From positions 1,601,001 through 1,665,000 of the forward strand of contig NC_135556.1 in assembly GCF_964340395.1 (NCBI RefSeq): a stretch of 64,000 bases of DNA, given 5' to 3'. Shown in pieces: positions 1 to 15,000 of this stretch (position 1 is its first letter; each line of letters begins with the position of its first letter). Made by a program: the position numbers and the translations under genes. The notes under the pieces were generated by a model. The model was not told where the DNA came from, did not search any database, and worked only from the letters and a program-made list of their open reading frames with translations. This DNA is from Glandiceps talaboti. Lineage: Eukaryota > Hemichordata > Enteropneusta > Spengelidae.

Positions 1-3000
1 AAGTATACAGTTTGACCGTCTTGACTCCATTAAACTTATTAGTCAAGTATACAGTTTGACTGTCTTGACTCCATTAAACTTATTAGTCATGTATTCAGTT
101 TGACCGTCTTGACTCTATTAATCTTATTAGTCAAGTATACAGTTTGACCTTCTTGACTCTATTAAACTTAGTCAAGTATACAGTTTGACCATCTTAACTC
201 TATTAAACTTATTAGTCAAGTATACAGTTGGACTGTCTTGATTCCATTAAACTTATTAGTCAAGTATACAGTTTGACCATCTTGACTCCATTAAACTTAT
301 TAGTCAAGTATACAGTTTGACCTTCTTGACTCTATTAAACTTATTAGTCAAGTATACAGTTTGACCTTCTTGACTCTATTAAACTTATTAGTCAAGTATA
401 CAGTTTGACTATCTTAACTCCATTAATCTTATTAGTCAAGTATACAGTTTGACCGTCTTGACTCTATTAATCTTATTAGTCAAGTATGCAGTTTGACTGT
501 CTTAACTCCATTAAACTTATTAGTCAAGTATACAGTTTGACCGTCTTGACTCTATTAATCTTATTAGTCAAGTATACAGTTTGACCTTCTTGACTCTATT
601 AAACTTATTAGTCAAGTATACAGTTTGACCATCTTGACTCCATTAAACTTATTAGTCAAGTATACAGTTTGACTGTCTTGATTCCATTAAACTTATTAGT
701 CAAGTATACAGTTTGACCATCTTGACTCCATTAAACTTATTAGTCAAGTATACAGTTTGACTGTCTTAACTCCATTAAACTTATTAGTCAAGTATACAGT
801 TTGACTGTCTTGACTGTATTAATCATATTAGTCAAGTATACAGTTTGACCATCTTGACTCTATTAAACTTATTAGTCAAGTATACAGTTTGACCATCTTA
901 ACTCTATTAAACTTATTAGTCAAGTATACAGTTTGACCATCTTAACTCCATTAAACTTATTAGTAAAGTATACAGTTTGACCATCTTTACTCCATTAAAC
1001 TTATTAGTAACGTATACAGTTTGACCATCTTGACTCCATTAAACTTATTAGTCAAGTATACAGTTTGACCATCTTAACTCTATTAAACTTATTAGTATAC
1101 AGTTTGACCATCTTAACTCTATTAAACTTATTAGTCAAGTATACAGCTTGACCATCTTAACTCTATTAAACTTATTAGTAAAGTATACAGTTTGACCATA
1201 TTAACTCCATTAAACTTATTAGTCAAGTATACAGTTTGACCATCTTTACTCCATTAAACTTATTAGTCAAGTATACAGTTTGACTGTCTTGACTCTATTA
1301 AACTTATTAATCAAGTATACAGTTGGACTGTCTTGATTCCATTAAACTTAGTAGTCAAGTATACAGTTTGACTATCTTGACTCCATTAAACCTATTAGTC
1401 AAGTATACAGTTTGACCATCTTGACTCTATTAAACTTATTAGTCATGTATTCAGTTTGACTGTCTTGACTCTATTAAACTTATTAATCAAGTATACAGTT
1501 GGACTGTCTTGATTCCATTAAACTTATTAGTCAAGTATACAGTTTGACTGTCTTGATTCCATTAAACTTATTAGTCAAGTATACAGTTTGACCGTCTTGA
1601 CTCTATTAAACTTATTAGTCAAGTATACAGTTTGACCTTCTTGACTCTATTAAACTTAGTCAAGTATACAGTTTGACCATCTTGACTCCATTAAACTTAT
1701 TAATCAAGTATACAGTTTGACTGTCTTGACTCCATTAAACTTATTAGTCAAGTATACAGTTTGACTGTCTTGACTCCATTAAACTTATTAGTCAAGTATA
1801 CAGTTTGACTGTCTTGACTCCATTAAACTTATTAGTCAAGTATACAGTTTGACCGTCTTGACTCCATTAAACTTATTAGTCAAGTATACAGTTTGACTGT
1901 CTTGACTCCATTAAACTTATTAGTCATGTATTCAGTTTGACCGTCTTGACTCTATTAATCTTATTAGTCAAGTATACAGTTTGACCTTCTTGACTCTATT
2001 AAACTTAGTCAAGTATACAGTTTGACCATCTTGACTCCATTAAACTTATTAATCAAGTATACAGTTGGACTGTCTTGATTCCATTAAACTTATTAGTCAA
2101 GTATACAGTTTGACTATCTTAACTCTATTAAACTTATTAGTCAAGTATACAGTTTGACCATCTTGACTCCATTAAACTTATTAATCAAGTATACAGTTTG
2201 ACCGTCTAGATTCCATTAAACTTATTAGTCAAGTATACAGTTTGACCTTCTTGACTCTATTAAACTTATTAGTCAAGTATACAGTTTGACTATCTTAACT
2301 CCATTAAACTTATTAGTCAAGTATACAGTTTGACTGTCTTGACTCTATTAATCTTATTAGTCAAGTATACAGTTTGACCGTCTTGACTCTATTAATCTTA
2401 TTAGTCAAGTATGCAGTTTGACTGTCTTAACTCCATTAAACTTATTAGTCAAGTATACAGTTTGACCGTCTTGACTCTATTAATCTTATTAGTCAAGTAT
2501 ACAGTTTGACCTTCTTGACTCTATTAAACTTATTAGTCAAGTATACAGTTTGACCATCTTGACTCCATTAAACTTATTAGTCAAGTATACAGTTTGACTG
2601 TCTTGATTCAATTAAACTTATTAGTCAAGTATACAGTTTGACCATCTTGACTCCATTAAACTTATTAGTCAAGTATACAGTTTGACTGTCTTAACTCCAT
2701 TAAACTTATTAGTCAAGTATACAGTTTGACTGTCTTGACTGTATTAATCATATTAGTCAAGTATACAGTTTGACCATCTTGACTCTATTAAACTTATTAG
2801 TCAAGTATACAGTTTGACCATCTTAACTCTATTAAACTTATTAGTCAAGTATACAGTTTGACCATCTTAACTCCATTAAACTTATTAGTAAAGTATACAG
2901 TTTGACCATCTTTACTCCATTAAACTTATTAGTAACGTATACAGTTTGACCATCTTGACTCCATTAAACTTATTAGTCAAGTATACAGTTTGACCATCTT

Positions 3001-6000
3001 AACTCTATTAAACTTATTAGTATACAGTTTGACCATCTTAACTCTATTAAACTTATTAGTCAAGTATACAGCTTGACCATCTTAACTCTATTAAACTTAT
3101 TAGTAAAGTATACAGTTTGACCATATTAACTCCATTAAACTTATTAGTCAAGTATACAGTTTGACCATTCTGACTCTATTAAAGTTATTAGTCAAATATA
3201 CAGTTTGAGCGTCTTGACTCTATTAAACTTATTAGTCAAGTATACAGTTTGACCATCTTAACTCTATTAAACTTAGTAAAGTATACAGTTTGACCATCTT
3301 GACTCCATTAAACTTATTAGTAAAGTATACAGTTTGACCATCTTGACTCTATTAAACTTATTAGTAAAGTATACAGTTTGACCATCTTAACTTCATTAAA
3401 CTTATTAGTAAAGTATACAGTTTGACCATCTTTACTCCATTAAACTTATTCGTAACATATACAGTTTGACCATCTTGACACCATTAAACTTATGAGTAAA
3501 GTATACAGTTTGACCATCTTAACTCTATTAAACTTATTAGTATACAGTTTGACCATCTTAACTCTATTAAACTTATTAGTCAAGTATACAGTTTGACCTT
3601 CTTGACTCTATTAAACTTATTAGTCAAGTATACAGTTTGACCGTCTTGACTCTATTAATCTTATTAGTCAAGTATACAGTTTGACCATCTTAACTCTATT
3701 AAACTTATTAGTCAAGTATATAGTTTGACCATCTTAACTCTATTAAACTTATTAGTCAAGTATACAGTTTGACCGTCTTAACTCTATTAAACTTATTAGT
3801 CAAGTATACAGTTTGACTATCTTAACTCTATTAAACTTATTAGTCAAGTATACAGTTTGACCATCTTAACTCTATTAAGCTTATTAGTCAAGTATACAGT
3901 TTGACTATCTTGATTCCATTAAACTTATTAGTCAAGTATACAGTTGGACTGTCTTGACTCTATTAAACTTATTAATCAAGTATACAGTTTGACTGTCTTG
4001 ATTCCATTAAACTTATTAGTCAAGTATACAGTTGGACTGTCTTGATTCCATTAAACTTATTAGTCAAGTATACAGTTTGACTATCTTAACTCTATTAAAT
4101 TTATTAGTCAACTATACAGTTTGACCATCTTGACTCCATTAAACTTATTAATCAAGTATACAGTTGGACTGTCTTGATTCCATTAAACTTATTAGTCAAG
4201 TATACAGTTTGACTATCTTAACTCTATTAAATTTATTAGTCAACTATACAGTTTGACCATCTTGACTCCATTAAACTTATTAATCAAGTATACAGTTGGA
4301 CTGTCTTGATTCCATTAAACTTATTAGTCAAGTATACAGTTTGACTATCTTGACTCTATTAAACTTATTAGTCAAGTATACAGTTTGACCATCTTTACTC
4401 CATTAAACTTATTAGTCAAGTATACAGTTTGACCATCTTGACTCCATTAAACTTATTAGTCAAGTATACAGTTTGACTGTCTTGACTCTATTAAACTTAT
4501 TAATCAAGTATACAGTTGGACTGTCTTGATTCCATTAAACTTATTAGTCAAGTATACAGTTTGACTATCTTGACTCCATTAAACTTATTAGTCAAGTATA
4601 CAGTTTGACCATCTTGACTCTATTAAACTTATTAGTCATGTATTCAGTTTGACTGTCTTGACTCTATTAAACTTATTAATCAAGTATACAGTTGGACTGT
4701 CTTGATTCCATTAAACTTATTAGTCAAGTATACAGTTTGACTGTCTTGATTCCATTAAACTTATTAGTCAAGTATACAGTTTGACCGTCTTGACTCTATT
4801 AAACTTATTAGTCAAGTATACAGTTTGACCTTCTTGACTCTATTAAACTTAGTCAAGTATACAGTTTGACCATCTTGACTCCATTAAACTTATTAATCAA
4901 GTATACAGTTTGACTGTCTTGACTCCATTAAACTTATTAGTCAAGTATACAGTTTGACTGTCTTGACTCCATTAAACTTATTAGTCAAGTATACAGTTTG
5001 ACTGTCTTGACTCCATTAATCTTATTAGTCAAGTATACAGTTTGACCGTCTTGACTCCATTAAACTTATTAGTCAAGTATACAGTTTGACTGTCTTGACT
5101 CCATTAAACTTATTAGTCATGTATTCAGTTTGACCGTCTTGACTCTATTAATCTTATTAGTCAAGTATACAGTTTGACCTTCTTGACTCTATTAAACTTA
5201 GTCAAGTATACAGTTTGACCATCTTGACTCCATTAAACTTATTAATCAAGTATACAGTTGGACTGTCTTGATTCCATTAAACTTATTAGTCAAGTATACA
5301 GTTTGACTATCTTAACTCTATTAAACTTATTAGTCAAGTATACAGTTTGACCATCTTGACTCCATTAAACTTATTAATCAAGTATACAGTTTGACCGTCT
5401 AGATTCCATTAAACTTATTAGTCAAGTATACAGTTTGACCTTCTTGACTCTATTAAACTTATTAGTCAAGTATACAGTTTGACTATCTTAACTCCATTAA
5501 ACTTATTAGTCAAGTATACAGTTTGACTGTCTTGACTCTATTAATCTTATTAGTCAAGTATACAGTTTGACCGTCTTGATTCCATTAAACTTATTAGTCA
5601 AGTATACAGTTTGACTGTCTTGATTCTATTAAACTTATTAGTCATGTATTCAGTTTGACTGTCTTGACTCTATTAAACTTATTAATCAAGTATACAGTTG
5701 GACTGTCTTGATTCCATTAAACTTATTAGTCAAGTATACAGTTTGACTGTCTTGATTCCATTAAACTTATTAGTCAAGTATACAGTTTGACTGTCTTGAT
5801 TCAATTAAACTTATTAGTCATGTATTCAGTTTGACCGTCTTGACTCTATTAATCTTATTAGTCAAGTATACAGTTTGACCTTCTTGACTCTATTAAACTT
5901 AGTCAAGTATACAGTTTGACCATCTTAACTCTATTAAACTTATTAGTCAAGTATACAGTTGGACTGTCTTGATTCCATTAAACTTATTAGTCAAGTATAC

Positions 6001-9000
6001 AGTTGGACTGTCTTGATTCCATTAAACTTATTAGTCAAGTATACAGTTGGACTGTCTTGATTCCATTAAACTTATTAGTCAAGTATACAGTTTGACTATC
6101 TTAACTCTATTAAATTTATTAGTCAACTATACAGTTTGACCATCTTGACTCCATTAAACTTATTAATCAAGTATACAGTTGGACTGTCTTGATTCCATTA
6201 AACTTATTAGTCAAGTATACAGTTTGACTATCTTAACTCTATTAAATTTATTAGTCAACTATACAGTTTGACCATCTTGACTCCATTAAACTTATTAATC
6301 AAGTATACAGTTGGACTGTCTTGATTCCATTAAACTTATTAGTCAAGTATACAGTTTGACTATCTTGACTCTATTAAACTTATTAGTCAAGTATACAGTT
6401 TGACCATCTTTACTCCATTAAACTTATTAGTCAAGTATACAGTTTGACCATCTTGACTCCATTAAACTTATTAGTCAAGTATACAGTTTGACTGTCTTGA
6501 CTCTATTAAACTTATTAATCAAGTATACAGTTGGACTGTCTTGATTCCATTAAACTTATTAGTCAAGTATACAGTTTGACTATCTTGACTCCATTAAACC
6601 TATTAGTCAAGTATACAGTTTGACCATCTTGACTCTATTAAACTTATTAGTCATGTATTCAGTTTGACTGTCTTGACTCTATTAAATTTATTAATCAAGT
6701 ATACGGTTGGACTGTCTTGATTCCATTAAACTTATTAGTCAAGTATACAGTTTGACTGTCTTGATTCCATTAAACTTATTAGTCAAGTATACAGTTTGAC
6801 CTTCTTGACTCTATTAAACTTAGTCAAGTATACAGTTTGACCATCTTGACTCCATTAAACTTATTAATCAAGTATACAGTTTGACTGTCTTGACTCCATT
6901 AAACTTATTAGTCAAGTATAAAGTTTGACCGTCTTGACTCCATTAAACTTATTAGTCAAGTATACAGTTTGACTGTCTTGACTCCATTAAACTTATTAGT
7001 CATGTATTCAGTTTGACCGTCTTGACTCTATTAATCTTATTAGTCAAGTATACAGTTTGACCTTCTTGACTGTATTAAACTTAGTCAAGTATACAGTTTG
7101 ACCATCTTGACTCCATTAAACTTATTAATCAAGTATACAGTTGGACTGTCTTGATTCCATTAAACTTATTAGTCAAGTATACAGTTTGACTATCTTAACT
7201 CTATTAAACTTATTAGTCAAGTATACAGTTTGACCATCTTGACTCCATTAAACTTATTAATCAAGTATACAGTTTGACCGTCTAGATTCCATTAAACTTA
7301 TTAGTCAAGTATACAGTTTGACCTTCTTGACTCTATTAAACTTATTAGTCAAGTATACAGTTTGACTATCTTAACTCCATTAATCTTATTAGTCAAGTAT
7401 ACAGTTTGACCGTCTTGACTCTATTAATCTTATTAGTCAAGTATGCAGTTTGACTGTCTTAACTCCATTAAACTTATTAGTCAAGTATACAGTTTGACCG
7501 TCTTGACTCTATTAATCTTATTAGTCAAGTATACAGTTTGACCTTCTTGACTCTATTAAACTTATTAGTCAAGTATACAGTTTGACCATCTTGACTCCAT
7601 TAAACTTATTAGTCAAGTATACAGTTTGACTGTCTTGATTCCATTAAACTTATTAGTCAAGTATACAGTTTGACCATCTTGACTCCATTAAACTTATTAG
7701 TCAAGTATACAGTTTGACTGTCTTAACTCCATTAAACTTATTAGTCAAGTATACAGTTTGACTGTCTTGACTGTATTAATCATATTAGTCAAGTATACAG
7801 TTTGACCATCTTGACTCTATTAAACTTATTAGTCAAGTATACAGTTTGACCATCTTAACTCTATTAAACTTATTAGTCAAGTATACAGTTTGACCATCTT
7901 AACTCCATTAAACTTATTAGTAAAGTATACAGTTTGACCATCTTTACTCCATTAAACTTATTAGTAACGTATACAGTTTGACCATCTTGACTCCATTAAA
8001 CTTATTAGTCAAGTATACAGTTTGACCATCTTAACTCTATTAAACTTATTAGTATACAGTTTGACCATCTTAACTCTATTAAACTTATTAGTCAAGTATA
8101 CAGCTTGACCATCTTAACTCTATTAAACTTATTAGTAAAGTATACAGTTTGACCATATTAACTCCATTAAACTTATTAGTCAAGTATACAGTTTGACCAT
8201 CTTTACTCCATTAAACTTATTAGTCAAGTATACAGTTTGACTGTCTTGACTCTATTAAACTTATTAATCAAGTATACAGTTGGACTGTCTTGATTCCATT
8301 AAACTTATTAGTCAAGTATACAGTTTGACTATCTTGACTCCATTAAACCTATTAGTCAAGTATACAGTTTGACCATCTTGACTCTATTAAACTTATTAGT
8401 CATGTATTCAGTTTGACTGTCTTGACTCTATTAAACTTATTAATCAAGTATACAGTTGGACTGTCTTGATTCCATTAAACTTATTAGTCAAGTATACAGT
8501 TTGACTGTCTTGATTCCATTAAACTTATTAGTCAAGTATACAGTTTGACCGTCTTGACTCTATTAATCTTATTAGTCAAGTATACAGTTTGACCTTCTTG
8601 ACTCTATTAAACTTAGTCAAGTATACAGTTTGACCATCTTGACTCCATTAAACTTATTAATCAAGTATACAGTTGGACTGTCTTGATTCCATTAAACTTA
8701 TTAGTCAAGTATACAGTTTGACTATCTTAACTCTATTAAACTTATTAGTCAAGTATACAGTTTGACCATCTTGACTCCATTAAACTTATTAATCAAGTAT
8801 ACAGTTTGACCGTCTAGATTCCATTAAACTTATTAGTCAAGTATACAGTTTGACCTTCTTGACTCTATTAAACTTATTAGTCAAGTATACAGTTTGACTA
8901 TCTTAACTCCATTAAACTTATTAGTCAAGTATACAGTTTGACTGTCTTGACTCTATTAATCTTATTAGTCAAGTATACAGTTTGACCGTCTTGACTCTAT

Positions 9001-12000
9001 TAATCTTATTAGTCAAGTATGCAGTTTGACTGTCTTAACTCCATTAAACTTATTAGTCAAGTATACAGTTTGACCGTCTTGACTCTATTAATCTTATTAG
9101 TCAAGTATACAGTTTGACCTTCTTGACTCTATTAAACTTATTAGTCAAGTATACAGTTTGACCATCTTGACTCCATTAAACTTATTAGTCAAGTATACAG
9201 TTTGACTGTCTTGATTCCATTAAACTTATTAGTCAAGTATACAGTTTGACCATCTTGACTCCATTAAACTTATTAGTCAAGTATACAGTTTGACTGTCTT
9301 AACTCCATTAAACTTATTAGTCAAGTATACAGTTTGACTGTCTTGACTGTATTAATCATATTAGTCAAGTATACAGTTTGACCATCTTGACTCTATTAAA
9401 CTTATTAGTCAAGTATACAGTTTGACCATCTTAACTCTATTAAACTTATTAGTCAAGTATACAGTTTGACCATCTTAACTCCATTAAACTTATTAGTAAA
9501 GTATACAGTTTGACCATCTTTACTCCATTAAACTTATTAGTAACGTATACAGTTTGACCATCTTGACTCCATTAAACTTATTAGTCAAGTATACAGTTTG
9601 ACCATCTTAACTCTATTAAACTTATTAGTATACAGTTTGACCATCTTAACTCTATTAAACTTATTAGTCAAGTATACAGCTTGACCATCTTAACTCTATT
9701 AAACTTATTAGTAAAGTATACAGTTTGACCATATTAACTCCATTAAACTTATTAGTTAAGTATACAGTTTGACCATTCTGACTCTCTTAAAGTTATTAGT
9801 CAAATATACAGTTTGAGCGTCTTGACTCTATTAAACTTATTAGTCAAGTATACAGTTTGACCATCTTAACTCTATTAAACTTATTAGTAAAGTATACAGT
9901 TTGACCATCTTGACTCTATTAAACTTATTAGTCAAGTATACAGTTTGACCATCTTAACTCTATTAAACTTATTAGTAAAGTATACAGTTTGACCATCTTG
10001 ACTCCATTAAACTTATTAGTAAAGTATACAGTTTGACCATCTTGACTCTATTAAACTTATTAGTCAAGTATACAGTTTGACCATCTTAACTCTATTAAAC
10101 TTATTAGTAAAGTATACAGTTTGACCATCTTAACTTCATTAAACTTATTAGTAAAGTATACAGTTTGACCATCTTTACTCCATTAAACTTATTCGTAACA
10201 TATACAGTTTGACCATCTTGACACCATTAAACTTATGAGTAAAGTATACAGTTTGACCATCTTAACTCTATTAAACTTATTAGTATACAGTTTGACCATC
10301 TTAACTCTATTAAACTTATTAGTCAAGTATACAGTTTGACCTTCTTGACTCTATTAAACTTATTAGTCAAGTATACAGTTTGACCGTCTTGACTCTATTA
10401 ATCTTATTAGTCAAGTATACAGTTTGACCATCTTAACTCTATTAAACTTATTAGTCAAGTATATAGTTTGACCATCTTAACTCTATTAAACTTATTAGTC
10501 AAGTATACAGTTTGACCGTCTTAACTCTATTAAACTTATTAGTCAAGTATACAGTTTGACTATCTTAACTCTATTAAACTTATTAGTCAAGTATACAGTT
10601 TGACCATCTTAACTCTATTAAGCTTATTAGTCAAGTATACAGTTTGACTATCTTGATTCCATTAAACTTATTAGTCAAGTATACAGTTGGACTGTCTTGA
10701 CTCTATTAAACTTATTAATCAAGTATACAGTTTGACTGTCTTGATTCCATTAAACTTATTAGTCAAGTATACAGTTGGACTGTCTTGATTCCATTAAACT
10801 TATTAGTCAAGTATACAGTTTGACTATCTTAACTCTATTAAATTTATTAGTCAACTATACAGTTTGACCATCTTGACTCCATTAAACTTATTAATCAAGT
10901 ATACAGTTGGACTGTCTTGATTCCATTAAACTTATTAGTCAAGTATACAGTTTGACTATCTTAACTCTATTAAATTTATTAGTCAACTATACAGTTTGAC
11001 CATCTTGACTCCATTAAACTTATTAATCAAGTATACAGTTGGACTGTCTTGATTCCATTAAACTTATTAGTCAAGTATACAGTTTGACTATCTTGACTCT
11101 ATTAAACTTATTAGTCAAGTATACAGTTTGACCATCTTTACTCCATTAAACTTATTAGTCAAGTATACAGTTTGACCATCTTGACTCCATTAAACTTATT
11201 AGTCAAGTATACAGTTTGACTGTCTTGACTCTATTAAACTTATTAATCAAGTATACAGTTGGACTGTCTTGATTCCATTAAACTTATTAGTCAAGTATAC
11301 AGTTTGACTATCTTGACTCCATTAAACTTATTAGTCAAGTATACAGTTTGACCATCTTGACTCTATTAAACTTATTAGTCATGTATTCAGTTTGACTGTC
11401 TTGACTCTATTAAACTTATTAATCAAGTATACAGTTGGACTGTCTTGATTCCATTAAACTTATTAGTCAAGTATACAGTTTGACTGTCTTGATTCCATTA
11501 AACTTATTAGTCAAGTATACAGTTTGACCGTCTTGACTCTATTAAACTTATTAGTCAAGTATACAGTTTGACCTTCTTGACTCTATTAAACTTAGTCAAG
11601 TATACAGTTTGACCATCTTGACTCCATTAAACTTATTAATCAAGTATACAGTTTGACTGTCTTGACTCCATTAAACTTATTAGTCAAGTATACAGTTTGA
11701 CTGTCTTGACTCCATTAAACTTATTAGTCAAGTATACAGTTTGACTGTCTTGACTCCATTAATCTTATTAGTCAAGTATACAGTTTGACCGTCTTGACTC
11801 CATTAAACTTATTAGTCAAGTATACAGTTTGACTGTCTTGACTCCATTAAACTTATTAGTCATGTATTCAGTTTGACCGTCTTGACTCTATTAATCTTAT
11901 TAGTCAAGTATACAGTTTGACCTTCTTGACTCTATTAAACTTAGTCAAGTATACAGTTTGACCATCTTGACTCCATTAAACTTATTAATCAAGTATACAG

Positions 12001-15000
12001 TTGGACTGTCTTGATTCCATTAAACTTATTAGTCAAGTATACAGTTTGACTATCTTAACTCTATTAAACTTATTAGTCAAGTATACAGTTTGACCATCTT
12101 GACTCCATTAAACTTATTAATCAAGTATACAGTTTGACCGTCTAGATTCCATTAAACTTATTAGTCAAGTATACAGTTTGACCTTCTTGACTCTATTAAA
12201 CTTATTAGTCAAGTATACAGTTTGACTATCTTAACTCCATTAAACTTATTAGTCAAGTATACAGTTTGACTGTCTTGACTCTATTAATCTTATTAGTCAA
12301 GTATACAGTTTGACCGTCTTGATTCCATTAAACTTATTAGTCAAGTATACAGTTTGACTGTCTTGATTCTATTAAACTTATTAGTCATGTATTCAGTTTG
12401 ACTGTCTTGACTCTATTAAACTTATTAATCAAGTATACAGTTGGACTGTCTTGATTCCATTAAACTTATTAGTCAAGTATACAGTTTGACTGTCTTGATT
12501 CCATTAAACTTATTAGTCAAGTATACAGTTTGACCGTCTTGACTCTATTAAACTTATTAGTCAAGTATACAGTTTGACCTTCTTGACTCTATTAAACTTA
12601 GTCAAGTATACAGTTTGACCATCTTGACTCCATTAAACTTATTAATCAAGTATACAGTTTGACTGTCTTGACTCCATTAAACTTATTAGTCAAGTATACA
12701 GTTTGACTGTCTTGACTCCATTAAACTTATTAGTCAAGTATACAGTTTGACCGTCTAGATTCCATTAAACTTATTAGTCAAGTATACAGTTTGACCTTCT
12801 TGACTCTATTAAACTTATTAGTCAAGTATACAGTTTGACTATCTTAACTCCATTAAACTTATTAGTCAAGTATACAGTTTGACTGTCTTGACTCTATTAA
12901 TCTTATTAGTCAAGTATACAGTTTGACCGTCTTGACTCTATTAATCTTATTAGTCAAGTATGCAGTTTGACTGTCTTAACTCCATTAAACTTATTAGTCA
13001 AGTATACAGTTTGACCGTCTTGACTCTATTAATCTTATTAGTCAAGTATACAGTTTGACCTTCTTGACTCTATTAAACTTATTAGTCAAGTATACAGTTT
13101 GACCATCTTGACTCCATTAAACTTATTAGTCAAGTATACAGTTTGACTGTCTTGATTCCATTAAACTTATTAGTCAAGTATACAGTTTGACCATCTTGAC
13201 TCCATTAAACTTATTAGTCAAGTATACAGTTTGACTGTCTTAACTCCATTAAACTTATTAGTCAAGTATACAGTTTGACTGTCTTGACTGTATTAATCAT
13301 ATTAGTCAAGTATACAGTTTGACCATCTTGACTCTATTAAACTTATTAGTCAAGTATACAGTTTGACCATCTTAACTCTATTAAACTTATTAGTCAAGTA
13401 TACAGTTTGACCATCTTAACTCCATTAAACTTATTAGTAAAGTATACAGTTTGACCATCTTTACTCCATTAAACTTATTAGTAACGTATACAGTTTGACC
13501 ATCTTGACTCCATTAAACTTATTAGTCAAGTATACAGTTTGACCATCTTAACTCTATTAAACTTATTAGTATACAGTTTGACCATCTTAACTCTATTAAA
13601 CTTATTAGTCAAGTATACAGCTTGACCATCTTAACTCTATTAAACTTATTAGTAAAGTATACAGTTTGACCATATTAACTCCATTAAACTTATTAGTCAA
13701 GTATACAGTTTGACCATTCTGACTCTATTAAAGTTATTAGTCAAATATACAGTTTGAGCGTCTTGACTCTATTAAACTTATTAGTCAAGTATACAGTTTG
13801 ACCATCTTAACTCTATTAAACTTAGTAAAGTATACAGTTTGACCATCTTGACTCCATTAAACTTATTAGTAAAGTATACAGTTTGACCATCTTGACTCTA
13901 TTAAACTTATTAGTCAAGTATACAGTTTGACCATCTTAACTCTATTAAACTTATTAGTAAAGTATACAGTTTGACCATCTTAACTTCATTAAACTTATTA
14001 GTAAAGTATACAGTTTGACCATCTTTACTCCATTAAACTTATTCGTAACATATACAGTTTGACCATCTTGACACCATTAAACTTATGAGTAAAGTATACA
14101 GTTTGACCATCTTAACTCTATTAAACTTATTAGTATACAGTTTGACCATCTTAACTCTATTAAACTTATTAGTCAAGTATATAGTTTGACCATCTTAACT
14201 CTATTAAACTTATTAGTCAAGTATACAGTTTGACCGTCTTAACTCTACTAAACTTATTAGTCAAGTATACAGTTTGACTATCTTAACTCTATTAAACTTA
14301 TTAGTCAAGTATACAGTTTGACCATCTTAACTCTATTAAGCTTATTAGTCAAGTATACAGTTTGACTATCTTGACTCCATTAAACTTAGTAAAGTATACA
14401 GTTTGACTCTCGATTCCATTAAACTTATTAGCCAAGTATACAGTTTGACCATCTTGACTCTATTAAACTTATTAGTCAAGTATACAGTTTGACCGTCTTG
14501 ACTCTATTAAACTTATTAGTCATGTATACAGTTTGACCATCTTGATTCCATTAAACTTATTAGTCAAGGATACAGTTTGACCGTCTTGACTCTATTAAAC
14601 TCATTAGTCAAGTATACAGTTTGACTATCTTGACTCCATTAAACTTATTAGTCAAGTATACAGTTTGACCATCTTAACTCCATTACACTTATTAGGCAAG
14701 TATACAGTTTGACCGTCTTGACTCTATTAATCTTATTAGTCAAGTATACAGTTTGACCTTCTTGACTCTATTAAACTTATTAGTCAAGTATACAGTTTGA
14801 CCATCTTGACTCCATTAAATTTATTAGTCAAGTATACAGTTGGACTGTCTTGATTCCATTAAACTTATTAGTCAAGTATACAGTTTGACTGTCTTGACTC
14901 CATTAAACTTATTAGTCATGTATTCAGTTTGACCGTCTTGACTCTATTAATCTTATTAGTCAAGTATACAGTTTGACCTTCTTGACTCTATTAAACTTAG